NCBI RefSeq assembly: GCF_019059575.1
Contig: NW_024882326.1
Coordinates: forward strand, 1-64,000
Reading direction: 5' to 3'
DNA: 64,000 bases
DNA from: Amphibalanus amphitrite
Taxonomy: Eukaryota > Arthropoda > Thecostraca > Balanomorpha > Balanidae
The notes under the pieces were generated by a model that saw only the letters and a list, made by a program, of their open reading frames with translations, did not search any database and was not told the DNA's origin. Shown in pieces: positions 27,501 to 39,500 of this stretch (position 1 is the first letter of the stretch; every line of letters begins with the position of its first letter). The translations under genes were made by a program, and so were the position numbers.

Positions 27501-30500
27501 TCGGCACTGTCGGCTGGGTTCGCGCGGCTGTATGACGGGCCTCACGGGCTGCTGTCACGTCACACTAAGTCGGGGGTCGACCTGTCGTCCGAGGGAGGGG
27601 GGGGGAGAGAGAGGGCTGAGCGAGCTAAAGATGGCCACCGCCGCCGTCTGCGGGACCCGCTGTCGTGCGGCGGTCGGAGACGCTCGGAGCCGTCCCCGGA
27701 CGGCGGGCGGTGACGGACGGCGCCCGGCGCTGCCACCGTTCGACCGCCGTTACGCCGTCGCCGCGCCGCCATCGTACCGCGGCGCCGCGGCCGGCACGAC
27801 GTCGTTGTGGCCGTTGGCCCGCCGTCGCTGGTCGGAATGGCAGCTTTGCCGGGCGGACGGGCGACTTTTGACGAGTGGACGGGTCGGCGGCGCGTTTGTA
27901 ACGGCCGTTTGCGGCGCTCGGCGGCCCGCTGACGGCCGGGCTCTCGGCGACCTGCCGCGGGATCGGAGGTCATGGGGAGTGGATGGCCTGGAGAGCGGAA
28001 AGTTGAGGAGCTTTTGGATGGGAATGGGGATGAGCTAATGCAAGATGCCATTCTGATGCATATGCTGCTGTGACTAGAATCCTAAGAAGATAATTAGGTT
28101 AGGCTCTTCATCTTTAGGTATAGAAGCTTTCGCTAATGTTGATCACAATTCGACTCTTACATAACATGCATCGCTCATTTGCAGCCATTTCTGAATTGGC
28201 TGGGTAGTCTGATGCCAGATAAGTCCTTTGTTACGTCGCAGTACATCACCGCTCTCAGTCACGACCCGATCGGTGCGTCACGCCGACCGGTCGGTCGTAG
28301 CGTCACCCGTGTTTGTGTGGGTCAGAGCAGCTGTGGGGGCTTTAATGAGTCACTGCCTGTCACCTCTCCCCGCCCGCCGTCCGTCCGTCGGGGCCGGCCA
28401 CCCACAGTCGCTCCTCAGACCTCTGAAAGCCCTCCCAGACGGGGCAGGACGGCCCGGAATAGCGGCCCGTCCCGGATATGTCGCAAAATGCTGCAAACAT
28501 GAGGCCGATCTGGGCCTTTATATAAGGCCGGGTCGATCAACTATTTATGGTTGGCTGACGGGCCGAGATCGTCAGATGAGAAAGTCTGCCGATGGCGACG
28601 ACCGTTTTGATGATCGCTGGGCCATTACTTACGCTGTCAGCGTGAGCGATTGCCTGGGCTTCTCCTCGCCACGCTAATTCACTAACGGCCCCAGTAGTTG
28701 TTCTGCGTAGTTCAAAGTCATTTCCGGTTGTTGCAGGCTAATATGTTTTCTTAATGTTGAAATTGCAAAGTTTTCTGTCAGGCGGATGCACAATTTTCTT
28801 AGCTTGCTGGCTTTAATTATTTATATATCAAAATAGCCGTAGTTCTTTCGAGATGACCACCGCCGTACCTTTCAATTCCGTTCATCTGATGAAATCCTTG
28901 TGGCAGAAACTAATGGATCGACTTGACTAGTCTACGAAACGCTTTGTCTAGTCATCTACGGATGGGCACGGGTCAACTGGGCCGTCCTCTGTCGCCTGCC
29001 GCTAATATCTCCAATGTTACAGTCTATTAGACGGGCTGGGACACATCTGACGTCACTGGAGACCTCTGACGTCAGACCGCCGCCCCTGAGCGGACAATTA
29101 TTTCCTTCCGTACGTGCTTAGTTCGGCGAGGATTTGACGAGAGATGGCGCGCCTCCATCACTCGAGAGACAGGCGGGGTGGACGTTTTACCATCACAGAG
29201 GTGATCCCGGTTGAATGGCGTGGCTCGGAGTGGCTGGGGCGTCGCGGTGGTCAGTGGTGTGTGAAGAGGACCCGCCCGAGTTGACAGAAAGTCGCCTCAG
29301 AGCCTGCGCAAACGATGGACTGTACCGGACTGAAGGGCAGCTGCACCCAAGCCCTGTGTGGCTTCGGTGTGGCTTTGGAAGTTTCGTACCTGACTGACGT
29401 AGCTTTGTCTTTCCTTATTAATTCGAGTATGAGGAAGTTTCCGAGCTTTGCGAAATTATCATTTACAGCTGCACCACATATAATATGCAGACGATAATAT
29501 TGCTCGTCGACTGATCTTATTTACGTTAAAACATGTGAAGCCTGTCTGAACTGAAGTAGTTTTGAATAGTAGCATATTCCTTGAGATTTTTAACAAGGAC
29601 TTGGGTTCTCAAGGCTCTGGATGGGGCATAGCGCTGATCGGTATGCGCGGAAACATTTTAACTGTCGCTGAAAGCCAGCCGCGGGTGAATGGTGGCCGTT
29701 TGTCGGCCAGTTTTAGAGCTGAGCTGCGTAGTTCTGTGTGAGTTCTGAGCACTCGAGCACATGTGGGCACAGCGGGCCATTAGACACGTCATCGACACAT
29801 GTTGGGGACTGGCGAGAGAGCAGCTGGGACGGGTCAAAGGGCCGCACCGGGCCCTCCAGCCCGCCGCTGGGGTGGGGTACGTCGGCTCGGCACCGGCTCG
29901 GCTGGTTGGCTGCACTGTGCTCCGTTGCGCGCCTGCTTTGTTGGCCGGCCGCTGTCCGCACCTCCTCTGTCCCCTGTCCCCCTGCCCTGCCGCCCGCTGT
30001 GTCAGCGCCTGCGCTCTTTGGTTAGCTCACGTGCCGCGGCCACCGGACCGGTCTGCATGGTTGTTTTGCTGCACCGCTCGGCCGTCAGGATCTCACGGTA
30101 GCCGGCCGAGGCCGCGCCGCCCACAACTCATGACGCCTTAGCTGTTGTTTTATCATTTGCTTGCTGTGCCGTGCGCCCAACAGTGTATAAGCACCGGGAA
30201 TCGCACGTGTGTTTTATTTGGTTGTAATGTAACTATGAAATGACTTGAGATTATGTACAAATGCGTCATGTTTTAATGTGTTAGTGTTCAATTTATCGTG
30301 AAGATGCTGATGGTAGTTCCCATGATCAAAATTCAAACAGGCATTGATCAAAATTTTGCCGTAACTAATACATGCTGCATAAAGCAACAAGTTTAAACTT
30401 GTGAAGCAGAACTAAAGTAACACAAATATTTTGCCACTAAGAATTTGTTTTTAACCTTCAGACCAAGTCACGAACTCAGCCAACAGTTCAGCCTTAATCT

Positions 30501-33500
30501 GAACTATGAGCTGAGCCGTGAACTGAGCCGTGAGCTGACCACTGAGACGCGACGGTCGGTGTATCCGGCAGGGGGCGGACGCCGAGACACAGTCCCTGCC
30601 CTCCCTGTCGCCCTCGCCCTCGTCACCCTACTGTCGGCTTCCGTCGGCCGCCCGCTCCTGCGACCTGGTCCCCGCCCCCGCCCCCGCCCCCGCCCCCGCC
30701 CCCGCCCTGAGCCCGCCTGCCGCCACCACTGCGCTAGCTTCGTCTCCGATCGCTCCAGCTTCTCCTCATGTCGCCCCAGCTTCTCCCGCTATCGCTCCGG
30801 CTTCCTCTCCCTCCGCCCTGGCTGCCTCCCCCACCTTCCCGTCCAGTCCGATCTCTCCGGTGACGCCTCCCTCTCCGGCGCCGGAGCTCGGCTGGCGGCC
30901 CTACCGACCGACCCGCGGCTCCCCGTCCCCTCCCCCGCCTCCTCCGCCGCCGCGCCGTCCCCCGGCCAACGGCGCCGTGGCCACGGGCTCCTGCGGGGGC
31001 ACGTCTCCTCCGAGCCGCCCGCCGTCCTCTGGCGCCGCCATGGCACCGTCCGCCAGCCCGCGGCTGTCGGTGCGGGCGGCCGGCGGCGCCGTGTCGCCGC
31101 TGTACCAGGAGATCGGCCCCGGGCCCGGCCCCGGCGGCTCGCCCCCGTCCGCCTCCCCCGGCACCCTGTTCCACCTCCGCTACTTGGGCGCTATGGAGCT
31201 GGACGAACGGCCCGGCGAGCGACGCCGGCGCCGCCCCAAGAAGGACATGGTGCAACAGGCTATCGCCAAAATCCGGGTAAGGCAGGCCGCCGCTGGTGTC
31301 CAGGAGGGTCTGATAGGAAAAGAGGGAGACGAATGGATGAGTGGGACAGGCTGGTTATATTTTTATAAATGCAAGTTGGTTGTAAGTGGCAGGACTTGGT
31401 GATAATGTCGCTAGACTCTTGTAGCGCCGATACTGAGTTCAGAACCGAGTCCGTCACGGCGAGCGGTCGGCTGGGGCGACGTGATGAAATAACAAAGAGT
31501 TCAATGATGACACTCTTGAGCCCCGAGTGGCATCGATGGCTCGGGCTGCTCACAATAGTTTTCCACTAGTGCAGAGCTCAGCAGGCGACGGATGGAACAG
31601 TTTCAAAGTACTGTCAATTGTGGATGTCGGTCGGAGCCGAAAAGCACCTGCCGCTGCGGGCCGGACCGGACCGGACAGGCCGCCGCCGACTCCCGTTCGG
31701 CCGCTGTCGCCACGACCCACGTCGACGTGCAGTAACGGGAGACGGTCGGTACAGCCCGCTGAGGCCTGAGCGGACTCCCCGCTGCCGCCGGCCCACACTG
31801 GGCCGGGGGTCCGGAAAAGTGCTAGAAATTATTTGTGATTGAGTTGTTGATCTCAGTGACAAGCAAACATGCTAAAAACGAAGTGGGGCTGCTTAACCCT
31901 CGCCGGACCTATTGTCGGACCCCCCACCCCCTCGGCCGGCCGAGGGGGGAGGGTTGGTACGACCACTTTTTGCCGTTTCGCCCCTAATGGAGCTAGACCC
32001 TCGCGGAAAAAAACAAGCGTGTGCGCCGTTTCAAGGCGGAACGATTGATACCCGATTTTAAGGTCCCAGGTCAACCGGTAACCTCTGAGGTGAAGTCAAA
32101 AAGCCCAAGGCAGGGTTTGGTTTTTGGCAAATAATTTCGCAAAAAATGGCCGCAGAGCAGCGATTTTGGCACCATCGTGTTCGCCTGGCTTAGGCGCGTC
32201 GAATGGTATACTTTTTGTTCGGGTGAGGTCAACTTAAGGTATTGACTAGAGTTGCAAAGTTTTCCCAATGGGCTGCTACCGGCACCGCCCCGCCCCACAA
32301 ACATTTTCTGGGATACCGGCATGCTACCACGCCCCAAGCAAAAAAAACGCCAAATTACCGGCATACTAAAAAACCTGCATTCTTGATTCTGGCTTACCCC
32401 TACATGAGATGCCACATTTTGGCAATTTCAGTAACCGCCCCACCCAACAGCCACCCATTGTCCAACTTATTACAATTCAATAGCCTCTTAGTGTCCAAAG
32501 TTTGAATCATATGCTGATAATTTTTTGTGCAAAATCAAAAATACCGGCATGCTACCGGCAAGACATGCCAGATACCACGAAAAAACCTGCGGTAGTGAAA
32601 AATTACCGGCATGCCGGTAGTGCGGTAGGGAAATTTTGCAACTCTAGTATTGACCTCGAGTCAAGGTCAGTTCAGAGCCCATCAGGCCACGAACTTAATC
32701 GAAGGAGGTCGTATCGCATATCATTCGATTCGGGAGGTCTTCCCGAGTCCATTGGTGGCTTTCCCGAGTCGCTGGCTCAATTTGATCATGAGTTATTGAC
32801 GAGAAACTCCTATGACCGGTGTGACGTCATAAATGACGTCACGGAAGGTCAAAAATGCAAAAGTAAAGCATCGGATCTTGCAAGGAGTGCACGAAATCAC
32901 GATTCCGTGTGCTTTAGATAGTTTGAAATCATTCCATGCGCAAAAACAACAGTTTCCTTATTTCCCCATTCACTTTTAATGGTGAGGTCACGTGACCTCG
33001 AAAAGTAGCAGGCATTAGCAAAAATTGCGAGTAGGGCATGACAGAAAGATGATTGGTGGTTTGTATGGCATGGCCATTTTTAGCGGCTCGAAATAACATA
33101 TCTCAAAAAGTCTAACTAAAGAGCAAGTTGTTGTTAATTATCACTCTTGTGCTTAGGGGTTAATAATGACTGATTTTTTTTAGTTTGGCCCAGAAATGTT
33201 GACAGCATTGTGTGCGTTGATCAATTCTGAGCTCAGGGACATATATTTTATTTAGATTATAAGCGTTTGTTTTTCACAACTTCCAGCGTTTTAAAGAGCG
33301 TCGGGCCTTCAGTAGAGCGGCGAGGTGACAATTGCCCCTACATCATGTGGTTTACTGGCGCATATCTCGAAAAGTAGCAGGGAAAAGCAGCAAAGCACCT
33401 ATATGGAACAAAAGATGAGTAATCAGAGGCTAGTATAAAATGTTCATTTTTAGCCGCTCGAAATAACGTTTTTATAAAAGTCTAATCAAAAAATTGGATA

Positions 33501-36500
33501 TGATTTTAAATTACGTCTTGCAGCTGCTTGCAAACAGCTAGCTTATCTTGCAGAAAAGCAATGCAATATGTCAGAATGATGTTGGCACAGTGAACAACAG
33601 TGCCCTGAACTAGTCTGACAGGAAATTTCGTTCAAAACGACGATTGGTCAACTAATAAATTACCACTTAAGTTCATCATTAAAATCGGTAAATGTGGTGC
33701 CCTATAGAGAGTCTAAATTGTCTTGTGTTTGGTGACAACTGACGACCTCAATTTTGACCTTAGGGCAAAACTAGCATCGGAATCGTATTCTTCGATCAAT
33801 TTGGGATTAAATGATACCTATTTTGTTCATATTGCGGACAGTCAGTTTGGGGGAATTTCTAGCGCTTTTTCAGGCTGCCGGCCTACAGTGCGGCCCCCGT
33901 TCGGCCGCTGTCGCTACTACCCACGTCAATGTGCATTGCGCTGTAACGGGAGCCGGTCGGTCGCTAATGGCGGTGATCGGCCGCCGCGCCGCACTGTGTG
34001 CTCACCGCGGCAAAACACGATCAAACTACTGGGAAACCGACGAGGTACATATTTGGCTTTCGGTAAATATCTTTATGATGATTGCAGATCGTTATGATCA
34101 TCATCATCATTATCGTTATTGGACCGGGACATCAATTGTTTGATTCGTAGGCTCATGATGGTGATATGATAACTGGTGTTATGGTGCATTTTTGGCTACT
34201 TACTATCCGTTAGAGCGATGTACCAGATCGATCCGCTTTTGAATCGGTGGCTCGTTTGCTAGCAATGCTAGCATGAAAGGGCTTTAAAAATAGAACAGTG
34301 AAATGCTCCGCTAAAAATGATGGTCTTGAGTGTGATAGTCTTCGTCATTTCATCTGATGAAGGGCTCATCATTCTTCATCATGTTTTATTATAATGCGAT
34401 CGTTTGTGACGCGTCCCTCGCTGCGATGATCTACTGTCATCCCCGGCTCGAGTTTTGGGTACACGAAATGAGCACTCGATCTAACCACTGTAATCAGCGC
34501 TGATAAATTAGGCGATTTCCGGTTATTGCATTATCGTTACGAGCATCACAACGAACGTCGCCGAAAATTGGATTTATCAGAGCTTCAATCAAACCACAAT
34601 CTATATGAATATATCCAATGGAAATGATGACGGAAGATATGGAAGATTTAGGGTAATCTGCGTGTGACATTATCCTGGTGATCATTTCACGGTCAATTTG
34701 TATGTAAATTGAGATCGAATCGCTGCGGACATGTGGCACTTTCTTCCTGTGGATGTAGTTAACTCCTACTGTTGCCTGGAGTGGCCTACATTTCACCAGG
34801 CACAGTTTTAGCTCTGCTGCTGTGACATCCTTTTTGCTCCAGTGTTTGCTGCTTTCTCTCCGTGCGGTGTGTATTTCTAGGCTCTGCTGTGTGTCTGACC
34901 AGTTCCTGTGCACTGTATAGTTGTTCAGGGTAGATGTATTGTGTCTTTACGCTGCTGCCGTCTCTGTCGTACTTACTGTGTTACTCCGTTACCAAGCCAC
35001 TGCGTCTTTGAAAGCGGCTCTTCTTCCGCTGCCCTTGCCCATCTCTAATGTCACCGTACCGGCTAATGTCACCATACCAGCTCTAATGTCACCTCCACCC
35101 GTCTCCCCTGGCATTCGGTACAGGCTCTGGTGAGTTGGTGTCAGCTGCCGCGACCCTCAGCGAGCTCGACCGCCGCGTCGCACGGTCTAGAAGCGTTTTA
35201 ATGCCTTTTGCACGGTTCTGCACAATGTAGCTCTGCTCATTCTGGGATGATTTTCTTTGTGTTCCCCATTCCGTCTGATTCGTGTTGTATGATTATTATC
35301 TCGCTATTCTGTTCACTGTTGCTGACCTTGATTTGATCACGAGAATGCGCATACATGGTGGTTTGAAGCAGCACTGAGACCATCGTCTCTTTTAAGCACA
35401 TTATTTTCTCGGTTTTAAATATATTTGATTTTTCTTAGATTTGATATCCAATTATTTCACTTCGAATGCGGACCATATTCTCAATAACACTGCTCTCCTT
35501 AAATGTATTAATAGCTGCATCAAACACAATATGCTATTGCTGTTCTTCTGGTTTTGTCGCTCATATTTTTTACATATTCAATCCGAGTGTTTGGTACACG
35601 CTACGAAATACCGATCATTACGGTCCGCTGGTAATCGCACGCTCTCACTGTTCATGCGTGATCTGCAACTGCGCCGTACTGCTCCCAACTCTGATGGCGG
35701 GGACCGCTCGCAGTCCTAGCAGGGGTAGCAGGGGTAGGGGTAGCTACTACTACTACTACTACTACTCCATCGCTTGCCACGACTTCCTACCCTTCCAGTA
35801 GGCGAGTCCTCTGGGCCCAGGACTGACTCGCCGCCGGTCATTGTTCCCAGGTGCCTGACGGAGAGACCCAGCCGAGCACGGACGTCGACCTCTTCATCTC
35901 AACCGAGAAGATCATGGTGCTCAACACCGACCTCAAGGTCAGACTGCTCTCCATTCGTTCCGTTTCTATACTCAACAGAGGTTAAAGTTATATTCGCTAC
36001 ACGAAAATGTTTTCTGTCTGTAACTCTACCGTAGTGGGTCACGGCCAATCATCCAGCGCAGAATTGTATAAATGGCGAGCGTGAGCCAGGCCCATCAGCA
36101 TGGCACGGTAATAATCAGCCAGTTACCGCTCATCTGGTGCCGACGCTTATATCTGGCACGGACGCTTATATCTAGCGCAGACGATCATCTGGTTTGGCGT
36201 CTGATCCGGACGCGCCGGCGGGGGAATAGGCGCGTTATGATCACCGCACTACGCCGTGGCCGTGGGGAGGTGGGGTACCGGGCAGAGTGGTCCATCGCGG
36301 CTCACTGGGACTACCATAGGACGCGAGGAGTGGGAGCGGTCCGGGATGGGTCATCGCCGGGCCAGGACCAGCGGAAACACAGGGACAGAGGTCGGACGGG
36401 TCACCACAGGCGCAGGGACTCGGGTCGGACGATTCGCTGCCCCCATAGAGTTACTTGACTGGTCATGAGATAGGCGAAGCCAATGGCGATGCATTTTCTC

Positions 36501-39500
36501 CCTTCACTTTGCGCTGTTCCGGCTTTGGTGCTTACCGTTAACACGAAATTGAACACTTCTCCAGTGGTCCTGACAACTCTTTCGGTCTCATGAATCTGTC
36601 AATAGACTCGATACATACAGTTCGACCGGTTGGCCGTAGAGTCTGATGAAAGAGTAAATCTCGATTGAAGGCGGAGCTTGGAGCGAACTTCCGCCGAAAT
36701 TTAATCGCCGTCGTCGGAATGAGCCGAGAACCCTGAGACCTCATGACTTCATGGAAAGCCTTGTGTACGAGGGCGCGAATGAGTCTCGGCGGGTAATTTG
36801 TTCCGCAGCTGTCAGAGCCGGCCCCCGCCCTGTACCCGGTCAGGTATTGGCGCGGCCGGTCGCAGTCCCTGCTCATTTCCAGCCGGGCCGGGCTGCGGAG
36901 GCGTGATGAGCTCCCGGCGGGGGCGCGATGGCGACCTCCATGTCCGCCCGAGGCGCCGCCATGCTGCCGACCGGACATTGGCGCTGATTTACAGAGACAA
37001 TGCCGCTAAATCACGGCGCGGCGCGGCCGCTGTCTGCGGCTCTGTCTCCGGCCCGGTGGGTCTGGAGGAGAGCCGACCCCGCCCGACCGCCGAGACTGTC
37101 CGCCGGCCCTGTTAGGCTGAAAGATGGATGGGGCAATTAGGGCAATAAAAAGTGCCCGAAGGAGGTGTCACTGGATGAAACCGGGATGAACTTCATCAAT
37201 GAAATATATAAACTAGATGCCGGCAGCGCTCGTGCGTTGCCTTGGGCCAGAATTGGAGGAATGGAACTGAGTATGGACCAGTATGGACTGCAAAACCAAC
37301 TGAAACATCCATGAAATGCTTGAAAGCACGTGAGATTCATGTGGAGATCTACCTACAGTAAGATATGAATTAACTGCACGTGCATAGTTCATGTCCTAGG
37401 CACCACAGTGCAGGCATTTCCATAACATCCTGTAGCGTGTGTCTAGTTCTATCAGTGTACCGACTTTTGTGTCGCTAGCTCGACGTTTCCCGGGATCAAA
37501 GGATCCATCGTCAAAACCGTTAACAGCCCCCCGCACGCGCAGCTTGCACCCCTCGGATATTATCTCGCCGGAATGTCATGACTCAATGCATTCTTCTTAT
37601 GACCTGCAAGTTTTGAACCAGTTAGAGCTACCGTTTACCCTGCAGGCGTGGCAACGTACGAAGGGGTGCAATAGGCTTGCACGTGCATAGCTCATGCACC
37701 ACAAAGTTTAGCTCAACCAAATGTGCACTGTTTTGGAGGCCTTGCCTGGGACTACCAATGAACCGATTTTGAGGTTGATAGATCAATATTTCTTTGAGCC
37801 AGAGGACCTCACGTCAAAACGGTTTTCCGCCCCCAGCACGTGCAGCCTGCACCCCTCGCAGACGGTGACCCCCCTGGAAACTGGTTCCAGGTGTTACCGA
37901 TGTGTCCCGCCAGTATGGCTTTGCCCGTGACCTCGGGTTGACCTGTAGCCTTGACAAAAAATTTCGTGTCACCGAAACTTTGAAGCGGAATAGCATGTGC
38001 CACGAAACACCGAGCGAACCGAGGCCAGCACCAAAAGTTTACCTCGCCGGAGACGAATCAAACGGTCCCACTTTCGTCCCGATCGGTCCACCCATTTTGA
38101 CTCCAGGTCCAAAAAAGCTTGGACAAACTCACTCACATACTCACATACTCACTCACTGACAAACAGGTTCAGCCGAACTTTTTTTCAGCGACCCGGTGGG
38201 TCTGGAGGAGAAAATATATAAATTAATTCTTCCCTCGTATCCACAGAATGCAAGTTTTTTCTTCTTCTTCCACTCGCAAGTCGCAGTTATGGCCTAGTGA
38301 AGCTTATTTTTCCACGATAACTGCCGTTCATGCAGTTGGGATTGTTTTGTTTGTTTTGTTAAATGTTATCAGTTTTTTATTGAACGATTATGCTTGCGCC
38401 GTAAGAATTGGATAGTTTCTTCTGCAGTCCATGGGCGGCGGTAGCTGTAACGCCTGATACCTAAGTATACTGCACCGCAAGGCTCGGATAGTTTCTTGCT
38501 TAGTCCATAGATGGCGTTAGTTGTAACGCCTAACGCCTGGCGTGTATGCTGTGCCGCAAGGCGTGAATAGTTTCTACCGCAGCTCATAGATGGCGGTAGT
38601 TGTTACGCCTGACAGGTATGCTGTGCCGCAAGGTTTGGATAGTGTCTATATAACGGTTCATAGATGGCGGTACCTGCAAGGCCTGATATAGGTATATGCT
38701 GCGCCGCAAGGCGTGGATAGTTTCTGTAATGGTCCCGAGACCCGAGTCCATATATGGCGGTAGTTGTAACGCATGGCGTGTATGCTGTGCCGCAAAGGTT
38801 GGGTAATTGCTACCGCTGTTCATAGATGGAGATAGCTGTACAGGGTGTCTCAAAAGTTCGTTCACAGGTACCAGCCATGCTTTTTTGTCAATAATTCTGA
38901 ATCAACAAGAAATTCAACAGTCGAAATTTTGCATGGGCATTGGTGACAACCTTCCTCAAGCAGTCTCATTGTTTTCAAGTGCATTCGACCCTTCATGAGC
39001 TCACAAAAAGGGTTCACCTCTGACCATGGGTCAGGCACGAAAATGTAGGTTGCAAAGTCGGGTATGTTGTGAAACTCTCTGTTTCAGGAGTAATGGGAAT
39101 GGTTAAGTCGGAAATGACACATGGCTAAGTGTCGGCGAGGATGAGTGCAACATGATGATCATCTCATAAAAACGATGGCTAAAATTTTTGAAGGACGAAA
39201 CCATGCGAGACTAACGGCGTTTTGAACGACCCTCGCACGACAGCAGACTCGTGTTCCGGAAAGCAGCTGAAAATGCGGTCATAACTATTGAAAACTGGCA
39301 AGACGGTCACAGACAGAGGTTACCCATTTTCAAAAAGTGCAGGTCATCGTAAAATAAAGACAAATTATAATTTAAAATTGTTTATTATATCTATAACGCT
39401 AATTTTTGGGGACAATAACCCAAAAATCGTCAATGCCAAGGACACCTGACCCTCCAAAAGTGTCAGTTATTGTAAAATTTTATCTAACGAAGTTTCAAGA

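Noticed and set aside
27478..28051. 186-codon + frame after the PTB exon and its antisense
   Set aside because: Arg/Ala-rich, GC-driven, no splice-bounded portion that fits Mint phase.
30463..31276. One long exon from the acceptor at 30462 to the PTB-like donor
   Set aside because: The reading frame of the PTB-like segment has a TGA at 30536-30538, so the exon cannot start there in that frame.
30445..31368. 307-codon open frame on + at 30445 and antisense frames
   Set aside because: High GC and a CCCCCG repeat keep several frames open. The PTB-like segment is in a different frame, and this one has no domain.
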